From: Eudoraea chungangensis
GTDB lineage: Bacteria; Bacteroidota; Bacteroidia; Flavobacteriales; Flavobacteriaceae
DNA length: 64,000 nucleotides
Assembly (NCBI RefSeq): GCF_029360665.1
Contig: NZ_JARDUB010000003.1
Coordinates: 496,001 to 560,000, forward strand
Direction: 5' to 3'
Each line of letters opens with the position of its first letter. Within the stretch, counting starts at the first letter, position 1. Below, one piece after another: positions 1 to 9,636 of this stretch. The notes under the pieces were generated by a model. The model was not told the DNA's origin. It made no database searches and saw nothing but the letters and a program-made list of their open reading frames with translations. Both the position numbers and the translations under genes were made by a program.

Positions 1-1
1 T

Positions 2-445
2 GACGGCCTATATGCCAGCTATTACTCTTTTGACGAAAACAACTACGTAACCCTAGAAGCTCCGGATAATACGGTTGAGATGATAGATGAAATGAATTTG
101 CGCTTTGGTTTTCAATTCCCAGCCGCTGATTTTTTCTACCCGTCATTTACAGACGACATATTGGATAGCTTTGATACCCTAGAATTCTTGGGTAAAACTG
201 TAATTGATGGGGAAGAGTGCTATTATATAAGAGCATTGAATGATAAAATGAATTTTCAACTTTGGGTTTCCAGTAGTAATTGGAATTTGCCGAAACGTTT
301 TGTTATTCTTCAAAAAGGAGAGCAAACCCTGCGTATTGAATCGGTCTTTAATAAATGGGAGTTAAACCCCACCATTCCATCTTCGGTATTTGAATTTTTA
401 CCTCCTAAAAGTGCTAAATTAATCGACATTCTTGAAAAATCGTAA
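2..445 (+). CDS. DUF2092-like periplasmic protein, N-terminus outside the window
   Basis: The frame is open from the first bases of the window, so the N-terminus (and any signal peptide) is missing; 147 residues remain. The fragment is a series of alternating beta strands with short motifs DGEECYYIRA, FQLWVS, PKRFVI and a C-terminal FEFLPP, the pattern I associate with DUF2092 predicted periplasmic proteins, which resemble LolA/LolB-type lipid-binding folds. It is followed after 22 nt by the DUF6515 gene on the same strand; these two families are often neighbours, which supports the call. Molecular function is unknown. The assignment rests on recall of the family pattern and gene pairing, not on a search. 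Confidence 0.6.
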   Translation, partial: DGLYASYYSFDENNYVTLEAPDNTVEMIDEMNLRFGFQFPAADFFYPSFTDDILDSFDTLEFLGKTVIDGEECYYIRALNDKMNFQLWVSSSNWNLPKRFVILQKGEQTLRIESVFNKWELNPTIPSSVFEFLPPKSAKLIDILEKS

Positions 446-467
446 CTCACCATTTTAAAAAAACAAT

Positions 468-1604
468 ATGAATTCCTATAACCTAAAAACAAAAATTAGT
501 GCAGGACTTATTGTCATGCTTCTTGCATTACTATTACCTGTAGAATCCTTAACTGCGCAACGCATGGGGCATGGAGCCTCTCGAGGTGGAGGTAGAAGCA
601 TGTCTAGGCCAAGTGGAGCAAGTCATAGCAGATCTGCCAGACCTTCTACCAGTAGAACCACAAATAGGGCCACTAACAATAGAGCTTCGTCTTCAAGATC
701 TATAAATGGGGGCCATAATAAGTCTACCAATAGGAGTACCAGACCTTCCAGCAGCAATAAATCTGCGACCAATAGAAGTACCAATAGGTCTACCAACAAC
801 CAAGCTTCTTCAAGAGACAGAAGTGGTACTGCCAATAAGAATACCCGTGAAGTTAGCAGACCCTCTACAGGTAATACCAATAAGAGGACTTCAGATGTAA
901 GGAGTAACAATGGCAATCGTTCCCGCGATAATATTGGTAACAATTCTGGAAACAGAACTAAAAATGTAGATCGCAGTAAAAGAAATATCAATATTGATAA
1001 CAGCACCAACATCAATGTTCGGAATAATCGTAATACTTATGTAAGAGGAAGTTCCAGAGCCTATGTAAGGCCTCCTTATAGATACGGAGGCTTTGGCTAT
1101 TATTGCCACCGACCTTATTTCTATCACCCTTATAGACCATTTTATTATGGCCCTTATTATCATCCATGGGGATTCTTCGTAGCAACTTTGGCTACTACGG
1201 CTATCATAGTAAGCATAACTAGCGACAGTAATGATAGTAGTTCCGAGGAGGAAGAATATCATTATGACAATGGCACCTATTATTTGAAAACTCCAGAAGG
1301 TTTTGTGGCGGTCCAGGCTCCTGTTGGCGCACAGGTCCCAGATATTCCCAAAGAAGCAGAAAAGGTAGAGGTCAACGAAACAAATAATTACTACTATGCG
1401 GGTGCCTTTTATGAGGAAAACGCTGATGGATATATTGTAGTACCAGCAACCGCAGGCACGATTGTTCCTAATCTGCCGGAAGGAGGAGAAGAAGTTAAAG
1501 TGGGAGAACAAACCTTTGTGAAATTTGGAGAAACCTACTACCAGCCTATTCAGGTTGACGGTAAAGACATGTACGAAATAGCAGAGGTAAAAGAAGAAAG
1601 TTAA
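468..1604 (+). CDS. DUF6515 family protein with low-complexity basic region
   Basis: 378 residues with an N-terminal signal peptide (hydrophobic stretch at about 11-30 ending LTA-Q). Residues about 35-195 are low complexity, rich in Ser, Arg, Asn and Thr, with repeated short units such as NRSTNRS. A Tyr/His/Pro/Gly-rich stretch (about 200-235) and one hydrophobic segment (about 236-255) follow. The C-terminal 115 residues carry two similar modules, each with a YY...G.Y/F pattern followed by a 'V.AP.G..VP.(I/L)P' motif, which is the DUF6515 signature. The role is unknown; the architecture suggests an exported, envelope-associated protein with a flexible basic stalk. It lies between the DUF2092-like gene and an outer-membrane-like protein, and probably shares their transcript. 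Confidence 0.75.
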   Translation: MNSYNLKTKISAGLIVMLLALLLPVESLTAQRMGHGASRGGGRSMSRPSGASHSRSARPSTSRTTNRATNNRASSSRSINGGHNKSTNRSTRPSSSNKSATNRSTNRSTNNQASSRDRSGTANKNTREVSRPSTGNTNKRTSDVRSNNGNRSRDNIGNNSGNRTKNVDRSKRNINIDNSTNINVRNNRNTYVRGSSRAYVRPPYRYGGFGYYCHRPYFYHPYRPFYYGPYYHPWGFFVATLATTAIIVSITSDSNDSSSEEEEYHYDNGTYYLKTPEGFVAVQAPVGAQVPDIPKEAEKVEVNETNNYYYAGAFYEENADGYIVVPATAGTIVPNLPEGGEEVKVGEQTFVKFGETYYQPIQVDGKDMYEIAEVKEES

Positions 1605-1637
1605 TCTAAAATCGGCTTAATATTTTAAATTACAAAG

Positions 1638-2603
1638 GTGAAATTTAGGACCTATATACTGGGGATTACCAGTATAATTTGGACAGGGTATCTTACTGGC
1701 TATGCCCAAGGTGATGGTCCAAGAAGCAATCTTCTGGCCCCAGTTGGTGTCTGGGGCTTAAACCCAAAATATCTTAATTTAGACCAGAACTTGGCACCGG
1801 CAGGAAACATTTTAGTGGAAGGTGCCCGATTTAAAATTGACGTTTTTCCGATAACTCTTTTTCACACTTTTGGCATTGGAAACCGCTATGCCAGAGTCTT
1901 GGCAATGGTTAATCCGGGAAGCGGCTCTGCGAAAATAGATCCAGAAAATAATTTGCCTGGATTTCCTTCAGAAGTAGTTCCTGAAATCAACTTTAGCGGA
2001 TTTTCTGATGGTTTTGTGGCCTTCGAAATTGGACTCTTAAACGCTAACGCTTTAACTCTAGAAGAATTTAGTCAGAACAAACCTGAGGTATCTCTTTTGG
2101 GGCAACTTAGACTATGGTATTCTGGCAGCTATGATAGTGAAAAGTTGGCCAATTTAGGAACAAATAGGTTTGCTATAGAAGTTAGATCTTCCTTGTTAAT
2201 TCCTTTACACAAAGAACTAAGCGATAAGGCAACTTGGATTGAACTAGTCCCTAAAATTCAAATGTTTACCGATAATAACGATCCTGCTAGAAGCTCCCGC
2301 GCCAACAAAACAGAACAAAAGCCACTTTTTTGGTTAGAATCGCACCTTAGTCATAATTTTTCAAAAAAGTTATGGGGAAGCGTAGATTTGGGTTACCAAG
2401 TAGGAGGGGAAACAATTGTAGATGGCAATAAAGATGGCAATCAAATAAACTATCTGGGCGGTGGCCTAAGTTTAGGCTACCAATTTCTGCCCTATTTATC
2501 GGCATACACCTCTTATGGCCAAAACCTATTTAGTAATAGCAATGCCGAAACTACTATGCTTAGATTAAATCTGGTATTTACTTATATGAACCTTAATAAA
2601 TAA
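1638..2603 (+). CDS. outer-membrane beta-barrel-like protein (phenol MetA/transporter-like)
   Basis: 321 residues starting at GTG; the start is chosen because it gives an immediate signal peptide with cleavage expected after YAQ (about residue 24). The mature protein is built of alternating hydrophobic/polar strands with Gly and aromatic residues and finishes with an amphipathic strand ending in LVFTYMNLNK, as expected of an outer-membrane beta barrel. It resembles proteins annotated as transporter or 'MetA-pathway of phenol degradation' (PF13557-like) barrels, but that match is tentative. It lies 4 nt upstream of the first DUF3604 gene, so the two are probably co-transcribed and may handle the same substrate across the envelope. 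Substrate unknown. Confidence 0.55.
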   Translation: MKFRTYILGITSIIWTGYLTGYAQGDGPRSNLLAPVGVWGLNPKYLNLDQNLAPAGNILVEGARFKIDVFPITLFHTFGIGNRYARVLAMVNPGSGSAKIDPENNLPGFPSEVVPEINFSGFSDGFVAFEIGLLNANALTLEEFSQNKPEVSLLGQLRLWYSGSYDSEKLANLGTNRFAIEVRSSLLIPLHKELSDKATWIELVPKIQMFTDNNDPARSSRANKTEQKPLFWLESHLSHNFSKKLWGSVDLGYQVGGETIVDGNKDGNQINYLGGGLSLGYQFLPYLSAYTSYGQNLFSNSNAETTMLRLNLVFTYMNLNK

Positions 2604-2607
2604 AACG

Positions 2608-4467
2608 ATGAAATATTTCTTCAATTTTTTAGTCTGTCTTGGTACTATATGTTTTTTGGGATGTAAAGAAGGAAGCAAAGCTGCTGCAGAAGCGGATACT
2701 TCTTTAGCCGATCAAAGAAAAGAGGTAATTCCTTTTTTCGAGAATAAAGAAGCCTTCTTTGGAGAAACACATTTGCATACAAAGTATTCGCTTGACGCCT
2801 TTATTGGCGGAAATAGATTAAGTGCCGGACAGGCCTTAAAGTTTGCACAAGGCGAAGAAATACTCCTTGAGTCTACCGGAAAAACGATGCAACTAAAAAG
2901 GCCACTAGATTTTGCAGCAGTCACAGATCATGCGGAATATATTGGGGAAATGTACTCGGTATTAAACCCTAATGCACAAGCTTATAATAACGAGCAGGCT
3001 AAATCCTTGCGTGAAGTAGATGGTCTTGAAGAAGGCCTCAAACTGTTTGTAGAATTGGTAGTAAAAAATAATCGCAGTTCAAAACCACAGCATTTGGAAT
3101 TCTTTGAAGGATCAATGTCTACTATGAGTGCATGGGAAATTATGAATGAGCAAACAGAAGCTAATTATATTCCTGGAAAATTTACAACCCTACACGCCTT
3201 CGAGTGGTCTGGCGCTCCCAACGGGGGCAATTTGCATAGAAATATCATTTTTAGAGATACGATAGTACCAGATTTACCGGTTAGCTACATTGAAGCTAAT
3301 AGAGAGACCGATCTATGGAACTGGTTAGAAGAAATTGGGCACAATGGATCAACCGCATTGGCCATTCCTCATAATTCCAATGCTAGTAAAGGAATGATGT
3401 TCGACGAAAACATGCCTAATGGGGAGCCTATTACGCAAGGATATGCCGAAATGCGTCAAAAATACGAACGGACTATAGAAATAATGCAAATAAAAGGGGC
3501 ATCAGAAGTTCATCCCAACTTTTGGCCAAATGATGAGTTTGCCAATTTTGAAAATGCACAATCTCTAGAAAACTACAGCGGGCGTTCCTTTGAAGAGAAA
3601 AATTTTGTTCGTTATGCATTGAAAAGAGGTCTGCAATACGAAGATGAATTGGGTGTTAATCCTTATAAACTAGGATTCAATGGCGGCACAGACAATCACA
3701 ATGGCTTAATGAGTAATGTGGAAGAAGACAATTACGCTACTGGAAGTCATGGATATGTAGATGCAACAGCCGAAAATCGTGTTAAAAATACCGTAGATGG
3801 ATGGGCCAAGGCCTATGATATAAACCCAGGATCTATAACCGGTGTTTGGGCACAGAGAAATACCAGAGAAGATATTTGGGATGGTTTGTATAAGAGAGAA
3901 ACCTTTGCCACTAGCGGCCCAAGGATAAAAGTACGGTTGTTTGCAGGGTACAACTACAAAGAAAGCTACGAGACCTATGATGATTTTATTGAGGACGGAT
4001 ATGCCAAAGGTGTTCCCATGGGGGGCGATTTAAAACTAGACAAGGGGCAAGAGCCATCATTTTTAGTTTGGGCATTAAAAGACCCTATGAATGCAAATTT
4101 AGATAGAGTACAGATTGTTAAGGGATGGTATGAAAACGGCAAATTAAAAGAGAAAATTTTTAATGTTGCCGCATCAGACAACAGAAAAAAAGCTGATGGC
4201 ACGGTAACACCAACGGATGCGCAAGTAGATTTACAGACAGGTGCTTTTGACACCTCCAAGGGCAATTCTGAATTTATGACAAAATGGAGAGATCCTGATT
4301 TTAATCCTTCCAATAGAGCATTTTATTATGTAAGAGTACTGCAATTGCCAACGGCTCGCTGGAATCTATACGATGAAATAAGGGAAGGTGTAAAATTTCC
4401 AGGAACGGTAGCCAAAACCGTTGTAGAAAGAGCCTGGAGTAGTCCAATATGGTATAAACCAAAATAA
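2608..4467 (+). CDS. DUF3604 lipoprotein, PHP-like predicted metallohydrolase (first copy)
   Basis: 619 residues. The N-terminus is a lipoprotein signal with lipobox FLGC (Cys19), so the protein is probably anchored to a periplasmic or surface membrane leaflet. Metal-binding-type motifs are GETHLHT (His55, His57), VTDH (Asp107, His108), PHNSN and GGTDNHNG, the layout of the PHP/amidohydrolase-like DUF3604 family. Near the C-terminus come a GVWA..NTRE.IWD block, a GVPMGGDL motif and a final RAWSSPIWY, all shared with the second copy at 6818-8686. The length is normal for the family. The reaction is not established; metal-dependent hydrolysis of a phosphate or sulfate ester is only an inference from the fold. 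The neighbours suggest a role in the envelope. Confidence 0.85.
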   Translation: MKYFFNFLVCLGTICFLGCKEGSKAAAEADTSLADQRKEVIPFFENKEAFFGETHLHTKYSLDAFIGGNRLSAGQALKFAQGEEILLESTGKTMQLKRPLDFAAVTDHAEYIGEMYSVLNPNAQAYNNEQAKSLREVDGLEEGLKLFVELVVKNNRSSKPQHLEFFEGSMSTMSAWEIMNEQTEANYIPGKFTTLHAFEWSGAPNGGNLHRNIIFRDTIVPDLPVSYIEANRETDLWNWLEEIGHNGSTALAIPHNSNASKGMMFDENMPNGEPITQGYAEMRQKYERTIEIMQIKGASEVHPNFWPNDEFANFENAQSLENYSGRSFEEKNFVRYALKRGLQYEDELGVNPYKLGFNGGTDNHNGLMSNVEEDNYATGSHGYVDATAENRVKNTVDGWAKAYDINPGSITGVWAQRNTREDIWDGLYKRETFATSGPRIKVRLFAGYNYKESYETYDDFIEDGYAKGVPMGGDLKLDKGQEPSFLVWALKDPMNANLDRVQIVKGWYENGKLKEKIFNVAASDNRKKADGTVTPTDAQVDLQTGAFDTSKGNSEFMTKWRDPDFNPSNRAFYYVRVLQLPTARWNLYDEIREGVKFPGTVAKTVVERAWSSPIWYKPK

Positions 4468-4607
4468 TGAGCATAAAACAAAACTAAGAGGCAACTAATC
4501 TCTTCACTAATTGGCACAAATTTTAGATATTTCTTATCTTCCAAAACTTACTTATCAGAAATAGAAATATAGAAGCTGTAATGTTTTATTAATATTCAGA
4601 AGCATAG

Positions 4608-6821
4608 ATGAAATTAAAAAAAATACTTCTTTGGGTAGTGGCTGGGATTGCCGGGCTAGTCATATTATTCCTACTATTTTCTCCAGTTATTGCCAAAAAC
4701 TATATCATTAAAAATAGTAAAGAACTGTTTGGACGACAGCTGGAAATGCAAAAATTGCGTGTCAATTATTTTACCGGAACCGTTAAAGTTTATGGTTTTC
4801 AAATGTTAGAAGCAAATGATAAAGATGTCTTTGTATCCTTTGATACCCTAATTGTGGATTCAGAACCATATCGTTATATAAAGGATGAAATTGTATTGGA
4901 ACGTTTTTTACTCCAGGGCTTGGATGTCCAAATCACTCAAAAAGATTCTGTATTCAACTTTGATGATCTTATAGCCTTCCATACCGAAGCAGATAGTATT
5001 CCCAAAGACACTCTGAATGAAAAACCTTTAAAATACAGTCTTTCCAATCTAGAACTGAAACAGTCCTATTTCACCTATGATGATCAGAATGTGGGAAAAG
5101 TGACAAACATTGATGATTTTTCATTTTTTATACCCTTTATTGGCTGGGATCAAAACGACAAGAGTAATGCCGATTTTAAATTTAAATTTAAGAGAGGGGG
5201 GTATTTCGCCTCTACTTTAAATATCAATCCGGCAAGTGGAGAATTTGACTGTGAAATAAGCATTAATGACCTTTACTTAGATCCGTTTTACGAGTATGTT
5301 GCAGAGTACGCTCATATCAATTCATTTGAAGGCAGAATGAATAGTGAATTATTGATCACGGGAAATATTAACGAACCTAAAAAGGCTCTACTTTCGGGAA
5401 CTACCGATATTTTTGATTTTGCCATGACGGATAAAACAGATCAAAAATTTCTAGGTACCAAAAGTATTCATAGCAGACTAGAAGAAATTAATTATGACCA
5501 AGAGTCTTATAAAATAGATTCCCTTCGAATATCGGAAGGATATGTAAAATTTCAGTTAGACTCTATTTCCAATAATCTCTTTAGGATTTTTAAGTTGGAT
5601 GCAGTGCGGGAAATGGAGGAAACAAAGTATGAAAAGGAAGAAAATCCTGATATAGACATAGATTCAACCGCCGTAACAAACCTTTATTATCAAATTAATA
5701 ACCTCAATGTAAATAATACCGTTTTAGACTACACCGATAATTTAACCGGCCAAGCCTTCGATTATCACCTAAGCGAAATAGAAATTGATTCCGACAGTAT
5801 TGCTAGTAATTCTGATTGGATTGATATTTATTCACAGATGTTGCTTAATGAAAGAGGCACCTTAGATGCCAAGGTAGGTTATGACCCATCTAATTTGCTT
5901 ACTATGTCTATAGACATTACAGTAGAACGCTTTATGTTGTCTGATCTGAATATTTATGCCAGCTACTATACGGGTCATAATATTTTACAAGGAGATATGT
6001 TTTATTACAGCAATTCTAAAATCACCAACGGAGATATTGTCAGCGAAAACCGGCTTTTAGTAAAAAATGTATCTGTAGACAGTGAGGCTAAAGGTTTGTA
6101 TAATCTTCCTCTAAAATTTGCCATATTTCTATTAAAAGATAAAAACGGGGATATTAATCTAGACGTACCTGTACGAGGAGACCTCAATGACCCAGAAGTG
6201 GATGTTGGTAAAATTGTATGGACAACTTTTAAAAATATGATTGCCAATGCCGTGGCCAAACCTGTAAATTTTCTCGCTGGACTAGTAGGTGGCGATCCAA
6301 AAGAGTTAGAATCTATAGAATATACGTATTTGGATACTATCCCAACAGAAAAACAAATCAGACAATTTGATTTATTGCTGGATTTGGAAGAGAAAAAAGA
6401 AGGTTTAGAAATAGATATGGTATACTATGTAGATCCAGTACTCCAAAAAGAAGCCCTTGCTGAAGCTACAGTTGGTGAGCTCTATTGGAAGAAAGAGAAA
6501 AAAGACTACCTAAAAGACCAAGATGGTTTTTATGCCTATGTAAGAAAACAAATAGACAAAGACTCTTTGGATATAAAGCAGGCTATCTTAGAATTAGCAA
6601 ATCCCACAGAAATGGATTCATTATCTAGTCAATACAATAAGGCAAGAATAAGGAATGCCCAAGATTATCTCTCAGCAATAAATGATTCTACACAGATTAT
6701 TATACGCAGTGCAGATCCAAAGGAACCCTTAAATAATGGCTCCATTCCTGTATTTCAGCTAGAATATTCTATGCTCGACGATAATAGTGCCATAGCAAAC
6801 GACAGTATTAACAAACCATGA
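4608..6821 (+). CDS. DUF748 / AsmA-like envelope protein
   Basis: 737 residues with a single N-terminal transmembrane anchor (about 5-27) and a long periplasmic region of repeated beta strands, the architecture of DUF748 and AsmA-like proteins. These are members of the bridge-forming or lipid-handling superfamily. The start is followed by the typical 'NYIIKNSKELFGR..E...L..NYFTGTVKV' arrangement of DUF748 proteins. The C-terminal part carries the OmpA-like-related segment seen in several family members (KARIRNAQDYL). Its stop overlaps the start of the second DUF3604 gene by 4 nt (ATGA), so translation is probably coupled. The function here is unknown; placement between two DUF3604 lipoproteins suggests a shared envelope process. 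Confidence 0.75.
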   Translation: MKLKKILLWVVAGIAGLVILFLLFSPVIAKNYIIKNSKELFGRQLEMQKLRVNYFTGTVKVYGFQMLEANDKDVFVSFDTLIVDSEPYRYIKDEIVLERFLLQGLDVQITQKDSVFNFDDLIAFHTEADSIPKDTLNEKPLKYSLSNLELKQSYFTYDDQNVGKVTNIDDFSFFIPFIGWDQNDKSNADFKFKFKRGGYFASTLNINPASGEFDCEISINDLYLDPFYEYVAEYAHINSFEGRMNSELLITGNINEPKKALLSGTTDIFDFAMTDKTDQKFLGTKSIHSRLEEINYDQESYKIDSLRISEGYVKFQLDSISNNLFRIFKLDAVREMEETKYEKEENPDIDIDSTAVTNLYYQINNLNVNNTVLDYTDNLTGQAFDYHLSEIEIDSDSIASNSDWIDIYSQMLLNERGTLDAKVGYDPSNLLTMSIDITVERFMLSDLNIYASYYTGHNILQGDMFYYSNSKITNGDIVSENRLLVKNVSVDSEAKGLYNLPLKFAIFLLKDKNGDINLDVPVRGDLNDPEVDVGKIVWTTFKNMIANAVAKPVNFLAGLVGGDPKELESIEYTYLDTIPTEKQIRQFDLLLDLEEKKEGLEIDMVYYVDPVLQKEALAEATVGELYWKKEKKDYLKDQDGFYAYVRKQIDKDSLDIKQAILELANPTEMDSLSSQYNKARIRNAQDYLSAINDSTQIIIRSADPKEPLNNGSIPVFQLEYSMLDDNSAIANDSINKP

Positions 6822-8686
6822 TCATGAAAAAAATAATCATACTCTTTTGTTTATCATGCTTTCTGGCGTGTAAGCAAAAGACAGAAGAAACGGTGGTGAA
6901 AGATCCTGAAAACAAAGTCAAAGGAAGTCGAACCAAGGACTATAACCCTTTAAAAAACCCTTATTTCGGTCAAACCCATCAGCACACTGGTTGGTCTTTT
7001 GATGCTGCCATTTTAGACGTTAAATTAGGACCTGAAACCGCCTATAAACATGCTAGGGGAGACAAGGTTACTCATCCTTCTGGCTATGAGGTGCAACTAA
7101 AAATACCCTTAGATTTTCTCTCTGTAACAGATCATTCGGAATACTTAGGAGTGTTATTACAAATGTACGACCCAAATAATCCGGTCTCCAAAAATCCCTT
7201 AGCCGCTCCAATTATTGCTTCAGGAAAGGACGTAGACAAATCCATGAAAGCTTTTTATGGGCTGGTGGCCAATACCATTCAACCAGATGGAACTACTAAG
7301 CCTGATCCCGATTTAAGTTCCCCAGAAATTAAAAAAAGTGCTTGGAAAGAAATGGCCAAGATAACCGATGCCTACTACAAACCAGGAACATTTACCACGC
7401 TTATAGGCTATGAGTGGTCGTCGCAACCCAACATGGGAAATCTTCATCGAAATGTTATCTTTCGTGATACCAAAAACATTCCGGAATATCCTTTTTCCTA
7501 TTTCGACTCTGAGAAACCGGAAGATTTATGGACATGGATGGATGTACAAAGAAAAAATGGTGCCGAGCTCTTAGCCATATCCCATAATGGGAATCTAAGC
7601 AATGGCACCATGTTCGCTACTACCGATTCTGATGGAAACCCACTCAACAAGGCATATGCGGCAAGTAGAATGCGTAATGAACCATTGACCGAAATAATTC
7701 AGACCAAAGGGCAATCGGAAACCCATCCACTTATGGCACCAAATGATGAATTTGCAGGTTTTGAGATTTGGACTAAGCCCGTTGCAGGCCCCGGAGTAGT
7801 TAAAGTATTGGAAACCAATTATGTCAGAAACGCCTATAAAAATGGTCTAAAACTAGAAAGGAAAATAGGTGTAAATCCGTTTAAATATGGCGTTGTTGGT
7901 GGAGGTGATATTCATACAGCAATTGTATCCCATGAAGAATATGCTCATAGTGGTGAGCATAATCTAAAATCCGGAACTCCACACAACAGGCTGCTGGAAT
8001 TACGTCCTGGAGAACCCTCTAAAATTGAACAAGGGACAGCCGGACTGTCTTGTGTATGGGCAGAAGAAAACACGAGGGAGGCCATTTTTGATGCCATGGC
8101 ACGAAAGGAGTCTTGGGCTACTAGTGGTTCTCGAATTACGGTCAGGGTATTTGGAGGGTATGATTTTAATACTCTACCAGGAGAAGAAAATTGGGTAGAA
8201 ATTGGATACAAAAAAGGAGTGCCCATGGGAGGGGATATCCCAAAGAATAATAACCGTAAACCAGTGGAGTTGATGATTTGGGCCCTAAAAGGTCCCAATA
8301 GCGGAAATTTAGATAGAATACAGGTGGTAAAAGGTTGGATTGATGAAGAAGGGAACAGCCATGAAAAAATCTATAACGTTGTTTGGAGCGGCGATAGAAG
8401 TTTAAATGAGGACGGCAGTTTACCGCAAGTAGGAAATACCGTTAATATTCCAGAGGCTACTTATTCAAATACCATAGGAAGTGCTGAGCTTAAAACACTT
8501 TGGATAGATCCGGATTTTAACTCGAAACAATCTGCGTTCTATTACATAAGAGTCCTTGAAATCCCTACACCACGATGGTCTACCTATGATGCCAAAGTGT
8601 TGGGAATAGAACCCCCAAAAGACTTTCCTGCGACCATTCAGGAAAGGGCCTGGACCAGCCCTATTTGGTATCAAACAGAAAATTAG
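6818..8686 (+). CDS. DUF3604 lipoprotein, PHP-like predicted metallohydrolase (second copy)
   Basis: 622 residues, with Met codons at 6818 and 6824; either gives a lipoprotein signal ending FLAC (Cys18 from the first). Metal-type motifs match the first copy: GQTHQHT (His54, His56), VTDHSEY, SHNGN and GGGDIHT, followed by VWAEENTREAIFD, KGVPMGGD and a C-terminal RAWTSPIWY. It is a diverged paralogue, not a recent duplication: the cores correspond but side chains differ throughout, including Gln for Leu between the first two histidines. It is probably a second metallohydrolase of different specificity. The start overlaps the DUF748 stop (ATGA). The reaction is unknown. Confidence 0.85.
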   Translation: MIMKKIIILFCLSCFLACKQKTEETVVKDPENKVKGSRTKDYNPLKNPYFGQTHQHTGWSFDAAILDVKLGPETAYKHARGDKVTHPSGYEVQLKIPLDFLSVTDHSEYLGVLLQMYDPNNPVSKNPLAAPIIASGKDVDKSMKAFYGLVANTIQPDGTTKPDPDLSSPEIKKSAWKEMAKITDAYYKPGTFTTLIGYEWSSQPNMGNLHRNVIFRDTKNIPEYPFSYFDSEKPEDLWTWMDVQRKNGAELLAISHNGNLSNGTMFATTDSDGNPLNKAYAASRMRNEPLTEIIQTKGQSETHPLMAPNDEFAGFEIWTKPVAGPGVVKVLETNYVRNAYKNGLKLERKIGVNPFKYGVVGGGDIHTAIVSHEEYAHSGEHNLKSGTPHNRLLELRPGEPSKIEQGTAGLSCVWAEENTREAIFDAMARKESWATSGSRITVRVFGGYDFNTLPGEENWVEIGYKKGVPMGGDIPKNNNRKPVELMIWALKGPNSGNLDRIQVVKGWIDEEGNSHEKIYNVVWSGDRSLNEDGSLPQVGNTVNIPEATYSNTIGSAELKTLWIDPDFNSKQSAFYYIRVLEIPTPRWSTYDAKVLGIEPPKDFPATIQERAWTSPIWYQTEN

Positions 8687-8746
8687 GAAATATTACAGGG
8701 TGAGATTTATACCTAATTCTTCTCAATTCAAATCAATAATCCATAC

Positions 8747-9634
8747 ATGAAATCTATATTAAAACAGCCCTTAGTTCACTTCTTACTAATAGGTTTGGTA
8801 TTATTTATCCTATTTGCCCTAGTAAATAATGGGAAGGATGCAGAAAATACAATTGTCATAGACCAAAGCGATCTGGAAAGAACTATTGCTACCTGGGAAA
8901 TGCAGTGGAACCGGCCACCAACAGCCGAAGAATTAACTAATCTATTAAAATCGAATATCAGACAGGAAGTCTTTTACCAAGAGGCCCTAGCCATGAACCT
9001 AGATCACAACGATGAAATTATTAAAAGACGTCTTTCACAAAAGATGGAATTTTTATCCAATGATCTGGCCAATATGAATCCTCCAACAGAAGAAGAACTA
9101 AGGAAATATTATTCGGAAAATCAATCGAAGTATTTAACCCCATATCGATATAGTTTGTTTCAGATAGTTTTTACAGCCGATAAAAGTGGAAGAGACTATT
9201 GGACAATTGCAGAAAACATTTTAAAAGAATATTCTGAAGTTAGCATTCAAGACATGGAAACCAAAGGAGATGCCTTACCTTTTCCATTTGCCTTCGACAA
9301 AATAAACGAAGACCAATTGAGAATTCAGTTAGGAAGTGATTTTGCACAATCCCTGCGAGAATTACCAAATAACAAGTGGGTTGGACCTATCGCCTCGGGT
9401 TATGGTGCGCATTTGGTTTATATCTCAGAAAGAACAGAGCCGCAGGAGCAGGCTTTTGAAAGCATTAAAAATGACCTTTTTAGAGATTTTGAATACGAAA
9501 GAGAACAGCAGGTATATCGGGCAATTTATGAGGAGTTAAAAAAACGATACAAGATAGAAGTGGACATTGTTCCTACTGAAATTATTTCAGACACTTTTCT
9601 TATTGAATTACAGAAACAGCTTAATACCAATTAA
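8747..9634 (+). CDS. membrane-anchored parvulin-type peptidyl-prolyl isomerase
   Basis: 295 residues with one N-terminal transmembrane helix (about 8-26) and a periplasmic body. Residues 35-110 are helical and SurA/PpiC-like (RQEVFYQEALAM); residues about 130-230 form the parvulin domain, ending in the family-typical GPI.SGYGAHLVYI strand. It would isomerise prolyl bonds or act as a chaperone for exported proteins. It sits 60 nt after the second DUF3604 gene and 2 nt before the HupE/UreJ gene. Peptidyl-prolyl isomerase, HupE/UreJ and DUF3604 genes are found together in many marine bacteria as far as I recall, so this isomerase probably serves that system instead of general outer-membrane biogenesis. 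Confidence 0.85.
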   Translation: MKSILKQPLVHFLLIGLVLFILFALVNNGKDAENTIVIDQSDLERTIATWEMQWNRPPTAEELTNLLKSNIRQEVFYQEALAMNLDHNDEIIKRRLSQKMEFLSNDLANMNPPTEEELRKYYSENQSKYLTPYRYSLFQIVFTADKSGRDYWTIAENILKEYSEVSIQDMETKGDALPFPFAFDKINEDQLRIQLGSDFAQSLRELPNNKWVGPIASGYGAHLVYISERTEPQEQAFESIKNDLFRDFEYEREQQVYRAIYEELKKRYKIEVDIVPTEIISDTFLIELQKQLNTN

Positions 9635-9636
9635 GT

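Noticed and set aside
623-1511. Two long antisense open frames (130 and 206 codons) on the minus strand opposite the DUF6515 gene
   Set aside because: They are complements of a low-complexity Ser/Arg/Asn-rich stretch and of Tyr-rich sequence; the products are Leu- and Ile-rich with no recognisable domain, and the plus-strand gene has a signal peptide and family motifs.
6818-8686. Idea that the two DUF3604 genes are a recent tandem duplication
   Set aside because: They share motifs but differ at most positions and are separated by an unrelated gene, so an old paralogy or separate acquisition is more likely.
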